Below, in pieces: positions 49,371 to 62,329 of a DNA stretch of 64,000 nt. The position numbers and the translations under genes are program-made. The notes beneath the pieces were generated by a model. It was not told where the DNA came from and made no database searches. It was given only the letters and a program-made list of their open reading frames with translations. Position 1 is the stretch's first letter, and each line of letters opens with the position of its first letter. This stretch comes from Hemibagrus wyckioides (lineage: Eukaryota > Chordata > Actinopteri > Siluriformes > Bagridae): contig NC_080710.1 of NCBI RefSeq assembly GCF_019097595.1, forward strand, positions 3,995,780 to 4,059,779, given 5' to 3'.

Positions 49371-51140
49371 TGGCTTTTGACTGTCGGTTTTTCAGTGCGT
49401 TTCAGAAATCTCCTGGGACCAAATGGTCCAAAAAAATATCCATAGTTCTGTGGTTAGACACTGATAAAGTTGTGGTTCACTCAGATTCAGAGAAGAAGTC
49501 CGAGTCTCGCCCTGAGAGTGGCAAAACTGAGACAGACAGGGAAGCTTTATACGAGACAAAGGTGTAGTATCGGACGTCCATAAAGACGAAAGCGTCAGCA
49601 GATAACAGACTTGGTGGTTGACATGTTTACTGGCAGGTTGACGAGTTTATTACGAAGAGGATTATCTAGACTATGGGAGAGACAGCAGTAACTGTTACGG
49701 AGTGTCTGTGTTTATCAGAAAAGGACAGAAAGAATTTCTAAGACGTCATGAGGTCACAACCGAGCTTCCAACATGAGAAGTGATGGGAAGAATGACCAGA
49801 CAGGAAGGCTAGATTAACTCCAATCATCATCATAGTGAGCCGAACAACACAAACTCTAATGCACCTTCAACTAGGTCAGAATTTGGCCTCAGCAACATGA
49901 ACCCACCATGTTGGAGGCATCCTGGTCTAGGGGGATGTCTGGATTTCTTAATACCAAAGTAAGCCTTGTAGCAATGGCATAATTCTGTATTATTATAAAA
50001 TGACTGGTGAGAGTATGTAGAGATTTCACACCTATGGAACTAGACAAGTCACATGACCATCAATGGCGTCTCGAGGTGCGAATCAGAGTCCGAAGGTGCG
50101 AATTGGTGTGAAACAACATTGACAGCGTTGTAAAGAGCTGATAAGCTCTTGTCACTGACTTTCCTGCCTCCTTATCCGACGAACCAGCTGTGTTCCTTCT
50201 CCAGATGTCGGTTTGTTAGTACAGTATTATATTACCGGCAGTAATTAAGGGGTCCAAGCACTTTTTTGCCCTCGCCCTTTTACAGGAAAAGAAAGCTGCT
50301 TGTTCCCAGTGAGATGTAATAAAGTTGAAGGCATAACTATACTTCAAACAAAAACTTCAAGCTGTTGCTGTGATATTGCCTCACTTCCTGTTTTCAGTAT
50401 CCTTACATTTAACATCACACATCACTCACATGTGAGACCATCCGTATGTGACGTCCAGCATGAGTTTTGAACACTATGTACTGTGAAATATTTTCTATAA
50501 TTGTTTCCTTTGGGTATATCTGATGATAAAAGACCTCATTCATGTTTGCTGATACAAGTCTACAGGCTTTTTTTTTGTAAACCTATGCGGAAACAGGAAG
50601 AACATACGAAATTCAACACAGACAGTAACCAGAGCTCAGAATCGAACCTAGGACTCTGGAGCTTTGTGTCGAACGGCACTTCTCCGCCCAAACTGAAGGC
50701 GAGATTCCGTGAAAGAGACAAAGACACCATCCTACACGATCATTAGCTATGTTTACATGACTTTCAGGAATAAAAAATAAACAACACTTGAAGACATCTT
50801 TGCATTCAGCTTAAAAACACACTTAATAGGATTACAACAAGGCAAGGTTTCATCAAACCGTATTCTAAGCAATCCTAGAGACAGATATCTGTCATTTTTA
50901 TACAGATGGAAAGAGTGTATTAGTCTTAACAGCTTTTAGATATATTTCACAATAATAAAGTGATTTGGACAAGAGGACAAGATCTACCTTGAGGCTTTTA
51001 GCTGTTTTTTTTTTTTTTTTAATCAACTGCCTAAGCTGTCTTCCTTCATGAGGATGCAGGCGAAATTAATTTGAGGTTATTTGACCTAAACGGCTTTAAT
51101 GGCAGTAGCTTGTGTTTCGTGCAGCCAGAAAAGGAGTTCT
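49371..51140. other. Intronic DNA, nothing recognised
   Basis: Mixed composition, no recognisable repeat family and no exon signal. Confidence 0.5.
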
Positions 51141-51141
51141 G

Positions 51142-51142
<1 letters not shown>

Positions 51143-51178
<36 letters not shown>
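51143..51178. repeat. CA microsatellite
   Basis: About 17 CA units. A (TTTG)n run follows at 51597-51626. Confidence 0.95.
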
Positions 51179-51180
<2 letters not shown>

Positions 51181-52249
51181 TAATATACTGAGAGCACGTG
51201 CCAGAGCTGTAAAAGAATTTTAAACACACAATTCTAGCATAAAAATTTGGGAGAGCTACGACTTTTTGTTGTAACTTGATTATTTCTTTAATTAAAGAAC
51301 GATATGTTGTAATATTTATCCTTTCCTCAGTCCCTCCAGGATTTTGTAATTGCAGAAATTTACGCAAACTCTTCGATAATTGGTGGAGCTAGCTAATTTT
51401 CAAAACTGCAGAAGATTTGGGTCATGTGACATCATCGCAACACGCATTCAGCCAAAACCCTCATCCATTCACGTTCTTTCGTGGAAATTCATTACATGTG
51501 TGTCTAGATGTCCTAAATATTTTTTTAACCAAAAAAACTCACTGAAATCCTAAATGGAACTGTTTTATAGCTACATTTATTGTTAATGAAAACTTTTTGT
51601 TTGTTTGTTTGTTTGTTTGTTTCCTCACCTGGCTCTCTCTTAAAATTTTTTGTCCCTATCAAAAAAGAAAAAGTGCAAACTTCTCAAAGACTTTTACATG
51701 TCGGAGCTTAAAGTTACAGCTTTACTTGACATTTGAGACGTTTCTACAGACGTTTACTAAACGTCTCCTGACAGAAGAAAAAACATGCTTCACAATCACA
51801 CACACACCTGTTGTTTTTCATCCTTCAGAGGTTTATAAGCTTCTTTCCTACAGACAATTTTACAAACGACTTTGTGTGGCGGCGTTTTTCAGAGACAAAA
51901 AACGAAATCTTCAAAGGGAGAACTGCTGTAATGTAGTCACAATTGTGCTGGTTTTTTCATGACATCAAATGCAGCTATGAACGGATTTAAATGTACGACG
52001 TGTAGTTTAGTACATTTAAAAAAAATATATAACAGTTGTTGTTTAAGAAATGCGAGAAGTCTTCACTTCTGGGCTGTTTATTGGCTGGCGTATCTGTAAA
52101 ATCACTCGTGTGAATATTTCTCATGTTTTGAACACAGAAATTTTCCATATTGTATAAAGAGCTCTTTAAACACAGCAGCTCCGAGGTGGTATTTTTCCAT
52201 TTTTTTATTTATTTTTGAAACATGCTTGTTTTATTTGTGTACAATGGTG

Positions 52250-52580
52250 ACATTTACAGCTGTTTATTGCCTCCCATGCTGAGGTGAAGGCCACACATTA
52301 AACAGCTTGCATCCCGATGTTGCCATGAGAACAGCAAAACCTGGGGAAGTGTAGCGAGTCTCGCAGTAATCCAGAGCTCAAGCACACGTTTGTTGCGGAT
52401 CCACAGATCTGCAATTACTATTACACAGATGAGAATATGTGACCGAGGCCTATAGAGAAAACAGATCCAGATTAGTCATCTCGCTTTATACGGGATTCGG
52501 CTGTCTGTCCTGCGCTTCCAATTTGTTCCAGCCTTTTACTGTATGTTGTGCTGCTTTGGTGCGCAGGAACTTTTCGTTTT
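52250..52580. promoter_or_regulatory. Candidate conserved non-coding block
   Basis: This non-repetitive stretch around GTGAAGGCCACACATTAAAC, CTCGCAGTAATCCAGAGCTC and CTGCAATTACTATTACACAG is free of simple repeats, unlike its surroundings. Candidate status only. Confidence 0.25.
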
Positions 52581-52619
52581 GCATAAGCCATTCATGACTT
52601 TTATCCTCAGCTACTTCTC

Positions 52620-53050
52620 AGGTAGAAAGAAGCAAGCTTGACATTCTCAAATCTGATTGGTCAGAATGTGTTTTTCATTTTCTGGAGCACATATGTGAAA
52701 GACAGGAAGTGCAGCCCAAATCTGCACCATTATGTAGTTGAAATAGTGGGAGTGGTGCTCAAATTCCAGCAAGAATTCATACACTCAACACTCACAGCTT
52801 TGCTTACATAGTTGAAAAGCTGACGCTTGAAACATTTTCAAAATGGCCGACGTCACGCTGATGAGACAAGACCTCTTACAAATGTCCGCCGTCCAAAGTC
52901 CATTTGAGACGATACACAGCTTCGAAAATTCGTACACTAGACCATGTAGTAGTACACAGTGTGTAGTGTGTAGCATGTTATTTTGGACTTAGTATGGGTT
53001 TATATTAAAGAGATCCTTCGAAACACGTTATCGTTTCTATAGTAACCAAG
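52620..53050. mobile_element. MITE-like dispersed repeat
   Basis: CTCAAATCTGATTGGTCAGAA near 52650 and CGTTATCGTTTCTATAGTAAC ending at 53046 recur as a pair of landmarks elsewhere in the window (40480, 47941-48009). This suggests a short non-autonomous element. Termini are not resolved. Confidence 0.4.
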
Positions 53051-53251
53051 TGGCCAGTGGAATAAAAACGTGCGGTCACTGATGTTTTCTCGTAGGATAT
53101 GACGGGGTTTTTTTTTTGGTCATTTAAAGATCCGCTTAAGATTTCCAACAAAGGAGTTCACGCTTCATGGTTTCTCAGTAATGGGATAAGTTGCATGGTT
53201 TTTTTTTGTTTTTTTTAAATGACAAGAAAATAAGAGCAGGAAGCTGGTGAG

Positions 53252-53288
53252 GGAAATAAATAAGTAAGTTAATAAATAAATATGTAAG

Positions 53289-53319
<31 letters not shown>

Positions 53320-53329
53320 ACAAATAAAG
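53252..53329. repeat. AAAT-rich microsatellite
   Basis: An imperfect (AAAT)n run with AAGT interruptions. Confidence 0.95.
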
Positions 53330-53929
53330 TGGCATTTTTATATATTTTTTAAATAGTAATTTTTAAAAAAATGTATTTAATATTATAATATATATTTAAT
53401 ATACAAACGTATATATAATCCATAAATTGTACAATATAAATTTTTTAAAAACATTTTAAAATTAAAAACATTTTATTCTTCTTCTTCACCTTCTTTCACA
53501 CGTGATCCGTATCTTTTCTCACACCGATGAATCGTTTCTGCAAATGACACATGATTCATTTATTCCGTTTTTTTTTTTTTTAAAGACGAATCATTTCATT
53601 CCACAGCTTTTTTTTTCTTCTACAGGATTCATTTATTTTCACACAGTCAGTTTATTGACAGGTGAAATGGATGTGATATTTTTTTTCCCCCCACAAGGAT
53701 GGAAATATCAGTAAGCACAGTTATACTGCAAGCAGTCGGGTGTATCGACGTGCAGCCGACAGATTCAATCCATCAGGTCCAGATTGTAGCAAATCTGAAG
53801 CAAAATCAAACCCGGACCAGGGGACGTGTCGGATACCGTGACCTCAATGACCCGTCACGCATGTGTGTGTGTAAAAGCTTCTGATGAGCAAAAAGGTGCT
53901 TTTCATTTCTCAACACGCTTCCACACTTG

Positions 53930-54125
53930 ACGTACTCTAAAGCTGGAATGATTTGTAGCGTGCGGTCGCAGCCGAGCCGGGCCGAGCGACCGGCTGGAGA
54001 CGTTCGGATCGATATCCACAGCGATGATCTCTCATACTGCACGCTAGTAGAGTCCAGTCCAGTCGAGCTCTGCTTCCTCTGTGCAAGTCAATGGCGTTTA
54101 TATCGCTGACTCGGACCTTTCCCTT
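53930..54125. other. GC-rich island in the intron
   Basis: A CpG-rich patch around GCGGTCGCAGCCGAGCCGGG and CGAGCGACCGGCTGG. It contains no exon I can recognise on either strand. It could be part of a repeat with GC-rich centre or a regulatory patch. Confidence 0.4.
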
Positions 54126-54234
54126 TGCTAGGCCTAAAGGGAGACGATGATTTTCAGTCAGAGTGTAAATTAGATATGGACTTTAACGCTTCGTATTCTG
54201 TGGCAGTGAGATATATTAAGAAAAATTTACACAC

Positions 54235-54400
54235 ATTAGTTCATTTGTTCTACGAGACTGAACCGTATAACCGCTTCACAGCTTCATCACTGGTGCTTAA
54301 ATCAACACTTCCTGACCGTATCACCTATTACACGTTTGCTTTTTATTTATCCACCGCTCAAGTACCTGTGAACGAGCTGTTACTATAGAAACGGTAACAT
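54235..54400. mobile_element. Dispersed repeat end containing GTTACTATAGAAAC
   Basis: GTTACTATAGAAAC (54379-54392) is the inverse of the TTTCTATAGTAAC word at 47997 and 53034. It is preceded by AAGTACCTGTGAACGAGCTG, which looks like the inner flank of the same family. Extent uncertain. Confidence 0.4.
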
Positions 54401-54429
54401 ATCAGACCCGAGTGCATTGCTACAGCATG

Positions 54430-55130
54430 AACCTGTGCTTTGAATCGCAGCTGAACTCATCTTCTCGAGCCGCCGTTCCTTCCGTATGAGCTCCGTGAGT
54501 CGACGTGATAAATTCATTTATTTCTCTATGCCGTGTCAGAAGCGGAGCCCCGTCTGCCCTGAACCCCAGCCGTTAACGAGAGGGTAATGTTTTGAACCCT
54601 CGGGCCGGCCTACGCTCCGGTAATATGCATGTGTTTATCAGGCGCACAGAGGCCTGTTCGAGCGCAGACTTGTTTGGGCTCTGCAAATGTTAGAGCCGTT
54701 TAAATATCACACATCATTTGTATTCGGTGTCTGCGAGCTCCCCGAGAGACGGCTGGGGAAAGCAGGAAGCGGCGCTGCTGGAAATCAGACGTGCTGCTGT
54801 GGTCCCTGATGCTTATCAAATCGATGAGACAAACATACAGCTCTGGATGCCAGCGTTCCCATTTTTAAAAGACTTGTGGGGTTTTGTTTTGTTTTTTGTT
54901 CAAACACATCCCAATCTAAACAAACCAGCACTCCAGCCTCTGAGATTCGTCTAATAAAAGCTTGCAATTACTTTTACATGAAGAAAATTGCCGTTGCTGA
55001 TGAATGGAATCTGTTTTTCCCTTGCATAAAGCATGCCGTGATTTCACTAACTGCACAAGTGCCTGAATTCCTGTTCTCTCTAATGACGAGCACACATTAA
55101 GCATGTAAATAGATTTCACGCAGCTCTCCT
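54430..55130. promoter_or_regulatory. Candidate conserved non-coding block
   Basis: About 0.7 kb of GC-balanced, non-repetitive DNA, with CTCCGGTAATATGCATGTG near 54615 (contains TAATATGCAT) and AGACGTGCTGCTGTGGTCC near 54786. It has no splice-bounded open frame. Conservation is inferred only from its contrast with the surrounding low-complexity intron. Confidence 0.3.
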
Positions 55131-56029
55131 GGTATCGTTTGAGCTTCATAACAACACGCTGCGAGAGCCTCGTTCCACGTCTCAGCCTTCCCGTGCTCAC
55201 AACAACCGTCAGAGGCTTTGTTCGCTGGAGAACAAGAGCGGGGAACAAATACAAAGAGGACAGCAAAAGAGCTTCTGTCTGCCTCATCAGCTCTTTTCTT
55301 TTCTTTTTTTTTTAAAAAAAAAAAAAGAAGAAGAAAAAAACAGTGTCTGCTGGTTTGTGGAAATCAGACTGTCATATATCTAGCTTCAAATCCATTGTGG
55401 CAAGCAAATTGCTCCGTCAGTGCTGGAGCATAAAACCCGAGAATCAATTTTGGAAAATTGTTTTTTTTTTTTTGCGACATGTTTTCTAGATGAAGCTTTG
55501 CTCTGAACATCCAAATGATCAGGTTTGTTCATGAGGCTGAAGTTAAAATGCAAAACCAAATCATTTTGCACATTTGTCATGTGCCATAAATTTAACCTTA
55601 AAAAAAGATTTTACCAGGGTTTTATTACTGGGCTGTTTATTATTTTTTTAAAAATACCCCAAAATGTAGCACGACAGGTTTCATGTTTCATCAGGAATCC
55701 TGGGCATCTTCTTCTTGAGTGGAAAACAGAGGCGTGTCTCAGTTACATGTGATTCCAACAATGGATTTATTATTATTATCTATTTTTTTGCACTGTATTG
55801 ACTGGAGCGAGGAGCAAGCCGCTGTCTGACAGAATGATGTAATGACAATGTGTCACGCTCAGATTTATGTCTTGGCTGTAGATACGCGAAAAACTATGAC
55901 CTGCAATTGAAGTCTAATAATAAATGCATAAATACGACACTATTAATTCAATAAAGTACACAGTCATTATTTAGGACACGGATCACGTGAATACGGCGGC
56001 CGAGAGGTGTGGAACAAAATAGCAAAAAC

Positions 56030-56285
56030 AAAACAAAGCTAAAAAAAAAAACCAAAATAACAAATCAGAAAAAAAAAAAAACAAATCCAGAAACAAAATA
56101 TCAAATCTTAAAAACAAAATAAATGAAAAAAAAAATTAACAAATCTGAAAACAAAATAAATGCAAAAACAAAATAATAACTCTGAAAACAAAATAAATAA
56201 ATAAATAAATAAACAAATCTGAAAACAAAATATATACAAAAACAAAATAACAACTCTGAAAACAAAATAACATGTATATTATTAG
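56030..56285. repeat. AAAACAAAATAA-type minisatellite, left arm of a fold-back
   Basis: Repeated AACAAATCTGAAAACAAAAT words with variants. It is the inverted partner of 56362-56430. Confidence 0.85.
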
Positions 56286-56361
56286 TGACAGATGTCTCGT
56301 CCAATCAGTGGTAAGAATTCCATTCCTACCTGTTCCAGTAAGGCTGAATTGTTGTTGTCTT

Positions 56362-56430
56362 TATTTTGTTTTCAGATTTGTTATTTTGTTTTCTGATTTA
56401 TTTTGTTTTTGGATTTGTATTTGTTTTGTA
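56362..56430. repeat. Inverted TTTTGTTTTCAGATTTG repeat, right arm of a fold-back
   Basis: ATTTTGTTTTCAGATTTGTT is the exact complement of words in the left arm. The arms are separated by about 80-150 bp of unrelated DNA. Confidence 0.85.
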
Positions 56431-57179
56431 CTTCTCAGTCAACATACATGAGGGTTTGTTTTGTTTGGTTATAATTCGAAGCTACGCTTAAAGTGAGCTG
56501 TTTGGTCAGCTTCTTCTTCAAAACATGAGCACTTTATTAATTAGACAAATAATAAATAGAGAAAATAAAAGCAGGATTGAAAATGGCCTAAATCCTGCTG
56601 TCACTTTACCACCACAATGACACATGGCCTCAGTTTATTGCCTCATGGCTTTATTAATGCTGCAAGAAAAAAAGAAACCTGCTGGATCAAGTGCTATTCT
56701 GTCAGCTGCTGAATAATGAGGGTGGAAGCCAGATTTCTACTTAGTGTTCATTTCATCTCATTTTTTTGCAGTGTTTCTATTGAAAAAGCAACATTTTAGA
56801 CGTTTGTACTGAAGGAAGATCTGGCAACCTCAGTGTCATGAACTTATACGTTATTCTAGAGTACAGAACCCGACTCTGAATACGAGAAACTTTCCCACAA
56901 AAAATGGGAAAGTGGGGAATTGAAATGGGGATTTATCTTTATTTAAAAAATCTTTTTTTTCTTTTATTCCTTTGTTTATTTCTTTCCACACCACCTTTCC
57001 TTTTTCCTTTCTCTCTCTCATTCGATTAATGACTCTCTTCTTTCTTTCTTTTTTAATTATTTAATTGTTCCCTTATCTATAGTTTTTTTCTCCTTTTTCT
57101 TTAATTTTTCTGAACAGCTTTCACCTGGTGTACAAATATAAAGTTAGACATTATGTAAAAATCACACGCTGTCGTGGAA

Positions 57180-57860
57180 ACGAACCGAAAGATAAGAGAA
57201 AAGCGGGAGATGGTTGTTGACGTGCAACTTTGGGCGAGCTGCAGGCAATATTATTTTGAGCTATTTAACGTTCTTTATAGTTTATTTTCAATGCATTTGA
57301 GATCGTTTCTCATCCAGAAGTCTTCACTTCATGTGTGATAGATGGAGCTGACTGGTGTTTCCCTGCACAGGCAGTTTTACTCCCGCTTATTTCCACACAT
57401 TATGTTAGCCCAGGGTAATTATTTGCTGTCACAAACTCGGGCCGCAGCTCAGAGCTGCCTGATATCATCGCTTGCATGGACTTAAGCCTTTAAAATGGCT
57501 GTAAATTTCCTTTTGCATTTGTCAGTAATGTGGCAGCAGATTAAGAATAGTCTCTTTGGACAGTGCGGCGAAATCTACAACCTTCCACGGCGCTGTTTAA
57601 GGAAGAGCAATTCGAGGCTGTTTGCTGACAGGAGAAACGCCGTTCCGCCGCCGCTGCCTCGGGCCACGCTTGAAAACCTTCAGCTCTAGTGAAGAGGTCT
57701 TTCCTGAGGAGGTCTTGATGAATGAGGCCCAGCACACAGTGTAGGCTTGATAATCAGTGGAGTGTGAAGTCAATTTATCTCGCACGCCTGGACCGTGTAC
57801 AAAAAGCTCTGAAGACGACGGTATTTCAATCAGCTTGGCTTCCTGTGCGCAGCGATCCTT
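57180..57860. promoter_or_regulatory. Candidate conserved non-coding block
   Basis: Non-repetitive and GC-balanced, including ATATCATCGCTTGCATGGAC, GCATTTGTCAGTAATGTGGC and CCGTTCCGCCGCCGCTGCC. Short open frames on both strands have no family match and no splice sites around them. Confidence 0.3.
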
Positions 57861-57991
57861 CCTATGACTTTATCGATGGTAAAATACACCTTTTTTTGAG
57901 AAAAAAAAAAAAACAGAGACAAGACCAGATCATGGTATAAAAAAGGACAAATTTTGGGCTGCATTTTAATCATCAAAACTTGTAATATGTT

Positions 57992-58865
57992 GCACTGGAT
58001 CAAGTGCTATTTTCCAGGACCTGGGAGCGATACTTTGTGATCGTTACAACAAGAACCATTTATACAGCATTGAACTTCTCTTAGATTTATTTAGTGTTGA
58101 TGTTTCCATCATCTCAGTCACCCATCATCACATAAGTCTGTATTTCATTTAAAAATGGTTTTTAATCTACCTAGGTCCGTATTTTCTATCCCTGATCATT
58201 TTTTTTAATAAATGACCTTTAAATTTTGGGCTGTGAAACAAAAATATGTTAATAAAAAAACTAACTTGACTCCAAACACTATCCCTTTTTGCTCACTAAT
58301 AGAATTTGCTGGATCAAGTGCAATTTTCCAGGACGTGGAAGCGATCCTTTGTGATTGCAGCAATATATACAAAATATATACCAGACTTATAGAGCAGCTT
58401 TATTTAGAGGATCATCACATTAGTCTTCATTTCAAATGACTTAAATTGACTGGGTTTTTTTGTTTCTTGTTTAAAAATAAATACATCTTCTTCGGTCAGT
58501 ATTTTCTATCCTCGATTTTTTAAATTAAAAAATCATAAAATAACCTTTGTCTTTTAATCAAAAATAGGTGTTTTCAGAGACTTCTTACCCGACTCTGAAC
58601 AAATTCCGTTTCCCCCAAAGGGCGTGGAAGCGATACTGTGCGATCATTAAAACTATAGAACCAATATATTATATTAGCATTTGACTTCTGTAACATTTAC
58701 TCCGATTCATGTTCCCTTTTATGTTTCACATTAGTCTTTATTTCAGCTTTGAATTGTCTTATTTTTGTGTTAAAAAACACACAATCTGCTTCTCCGGTCT
58801 ATATTTTCTATCCCGGATTTTTTGTTAAAAATGTGTTTATTTTTGGCTTTTGGGCAAAAATATGT
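57992..58865. repeat. Three diverged tandem copies of a 260-315 bp unit
   Basis: Copies start near 57992, 58307 and 58603. Shared blocks are CTGGATCAAGTGC (copies 1 and 2), CGTGGAAGCGATAC-like (all), CACATTAGTCTTTATTTCA-like (all), and GTATTTTCTATCCC-like followed by a T-rich run (all). No coding potential. Confidence 0.8.
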
Positions 58866-61620
58866 CTAGAAAAGTATATTGATGGATAGAAAATCCTCTT
58901 CAGACTCATCTATCATGACTCTGAGCTCTGAGCGGTGCAGAGCCTTATGAATATTTTTTTAAATACATTTATTCCTGCAGTTTTCTGTCTTATTCAACTC
59001 CATTATAGGATGAATGATTCTCACCGCTGCTAACGTGGCCACTGTTCGCACCACAGGACGCGTCTCATTCTGTAAAATGGTTTCATTTATGTTCTTGGCC
59101 ATGATATGATCCTGAGGAGGAATTGTTGCATTTAAAGACTTCCAGGAGATACCATTATGGATTGGGGACAAAAAAAAAGCACCATTACAAGTTGGTTGTG
59201 TTTTGCGATGTCTTGACAAGACGATTCCTATTCGCTCTCAAACCTCAGCTGCTTTAATATTCGTCTTTACACCACAAAGACGCTGTTGAATTCTTAAATA
59301 TTACGAAATTTTTGAAAATGCCGTTCCAAGGCAAATTTCCATCGAAATTAAATCACTTGCTCTTTAGCATCAGCTTGATTGCAGGAAGTTTTTTCTTCGT
59401 TAAAAAAAGATGTCATTTTTATGGAACCAGACTGGGTCATTTATTTGTCATTTATTTATTTGTTTTTTTTTTTTTTTTACAACTTCAAGCAAAAATGTTT
59501 TGTTTAAGATGACCGTGAAACTAGGCCAAGATGAGCTCCGCAAAAACCTCAAGTCTTGACGTGGCCGGAAAACTGCATAGATACAGTTTCCAGACGTTAA
59601 AGCTTGTAATTCGTCGTTCCACAAAATTTAATTCCAGGCCTATCTTCATGAAATTTGGCACGGAGGAGCTGCTTGACTGTGTTCCATGTGAGAGGAGAAG
59701 ATAAGGACACTTTAATTTAGGTGACTCATGCAGGGAGCAGGACTGCGACTTTACACTGACTTTAAGATAACATGGAAGTAAATCGTGTACATAGTGACCC
59801 GTGAAACTGTAATATTTTGGGGGTAAAAATAATAAGAATTCATCGTGACCGACCGAAATCTTCAAATCGTGAATGGTCATATAATTCTTTTTGCAGATTT
59901 TTGCATCTCCGTCCCTTTATGGTGTACAGTATGGTTTGTGGTTAAATGATGACACTGCAGAAACATAATTACGTTACATTCTTTAGACTGACAAGTGACG
60001 AGCTTGCTCCCTCTCTTCCAGTTTCAGAACCTGTGATTAGCTCCGAATGTCCCAAATTATCCGTCACACAGTTTGTCCACCATGTTTTTTTTTAGATTGT
60101 CAAACAAGAACACAAACCTGTGATTAAAACAGGCCTTGGATTTGTCATTGTTCAGATGAGCTGAACTAACAGCTGTGTTGAGGGTGATGTCGCGTTCATT
60201 AGGCTTGATTAGCTTCGTTGTGTCTGTTAGCGAAGCAGTTTTTCCGAGACATGGTGTGAAAGAAACATAAGAAAATGCTTCATGCTTTTTCTATAGAGGT
60301 TTAACAACATTAATGTCAAACTAGCCTTTCTCAGACTCTAGTTTCTGTGTCATGGTTTTTTGAATCCTGAAGAACAAAATATTACAAATCATAAAAAAAT
60401 CATGCTTCGTTTACTTGAGAAGTAACGTTAGTATGGCTATATGATCAGATCGGTGTGTTTACACCTCAATACACTGAAAGCCATTTGTTTTAAATGTAAA
60501 AAAAAAAAAAGCCAACACATAAATAAATTCTTAGTAGGGCAAATATGACACTTGAAATTTAAAAAATACAAAAATAACGCCATGTCAAACAGTACAAATG
60601 CACCAAATGTGTTTCTCCATTTTCTGCTTGGAAAGTTCTGTATAATCTGTTTTATTAATGCAGTGTGAACATAAAGGTCAGGAACTATTCATGAGTAACT
60701 ATATTATTGTTAAACTCCACACCCCCGGGGGATGTTTTTACTGAAATGCCCAGGCTTTTATGAAAAAACCTTCTAGCGCTACAGCCGCTCGGTCTTTCGT
60801 GGTCAAACGACTAGAGTGAATCATAAACGTCTACGAAACGAATTAACGGCATTAGATGCAGATATACACCCCGTGCTGGATACCAGTCTTTAAAACGAAC
60901 ACCGCCGGCGCATAATGCGAATCCTACGCGTTATGTCGACTAGCTTGCGTGATGCAATCGGAGCTTCGCCTTCGCATCTCTCTCCTGAAGTGCTCGAGGA
61001 AAAAGGATCTGTTTTGATGGCCCTGGAAAACTCACAGGTCATGTGGAATGAGTGTGTGGGTTGTGTGCTTGTTTGCTTGGCCCCTTGCAGACAGTGAGAG
61101 CTGGTAGAATATGTTCACTCCCACCTGCCTTTCCGCTTAATAAGCTCTCGTCTCTCTTTCTCTCTCTTTTTTTCCTCTCTCTTGCTCTCTTTTGCGCTTT
61201 CTCCTTGCCATCTAGCCATCTGCACCATTAGCACTATTCTCCAGATCTGCTAAAATCCGTACAAGAAACAAACAAAGCTAAGCAACGACGTGAAAAACCA
61301 TGAGGAAGGAAAAAAACTGTTGTGATGCTAGTTAATAATTAGCCACTCCTCCACTTTACCAACCAAACACTCTACGTTTTGTTGTCTTTTGGGAGACAAA
61401 TAAAACGTGGCTTGTGAAATCTTAAAGGTGTTTTTTGCAGCATCTGTAATACTGCTAGCTACTGTGTAAGTCCAGAATTAGCATCATTGCTAACTAGAAA
61501 ATCGGAAATTACCACAAAACTAGCATAACATGTTTGCCGAGCTACAAGAAAGTAAACACTGAGGTAAAAGTTTAGCACCTCCTCCATTTTTATTATTGTT
61601 TTCTACTTTCAATTACACCG
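58866..61620. other. Intronic DNA, no feature recognised
   Basis: Includes T-rich runs near 59463-59480 and a (CT)-rich patch near 61150-61205. No exon or element could be supported. Confidence 0.5.
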
Positions 61621-61621
61621 C

Positions 61622-61778
61622 CACTCATTGCCACGGTCCCAAGCCCGAATTAAAAGGGAGGGTTGCATCAGGAAGGGCGTCCGGTGTATAACCTGTGCCA
61701 AATCGAAAACAAGCGGACCAAATGATCCGCTGTGGCGACCCCCAAATAGGAGCAGCCGAAAGAACAACAACAACTTTC
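61622..61778 (+). mobile_element. Retrotransposon 3' end with ACA tail
   Basis: CCACGGTCCCAAGCCCGAAT, GGGAGGGTTGCATCAGGAAG, GGGCGTCCGGTGTATAACC, AATGATCCGCTGTGGCGACC and GAGCAGCCGAAAGAACAACA follow the order of a common fish non-LTR retrotransposon 3' end, closing in an (ACA)n tail. Well preserved. Confidence 0.85.
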
Positions 61779-62329
61779 AATTACACCGCCCACTTGTTTT
61801 CTGAACGTTGTGACACTTTCAGCCCAAAAGAGCAAAAATCTTTTGAAATGTTTCTTGTATCCCTTTTACGAGAAATCGAACCATCGCAAACACTACAGCT
61901 TTTTGGCATACTCGAAAAATCTGAAGTACAATGCTGCACGGTTTGCCATATTTTAGACGTAGCATTTACGATTGTTTGACTTCTGGCTGAAACAGTATTT
62001 TGTTTTGCAGGTATTTTGTGAACAAACAAAATTCACAGGTCAGAAAGCTCAAGTGGATCATTTTGCTTTCCAACTTGCGACGTAATCCGCTACAGTCTTG
62101 TGATCCACTAGACAGTGAGTGGGTGGGGCTGTGATCTGATTGGTTCGGAGGCACTGCTGAGACGTTTTTGTGGTAAAAATTAGTTTCTTCTTTCTGCTTG
62201 GCAGGATTGTTTTCACAGAATAATTCAATATATTTTGTTCTTTGATGCTTTTCCCCCATTGTCGGATGTACGACAGTAAATAAATAAATAAATAAAGATT
62301 TTTACTGCAATATTTTCTATCATGAGAAT

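Noticed and set aside
59521..59880. 119-codon minus-strand open frame inside the ASIC intron
   Set aside because: No family resemblance. A frame of this length is expected by chance in a 64-kb window.
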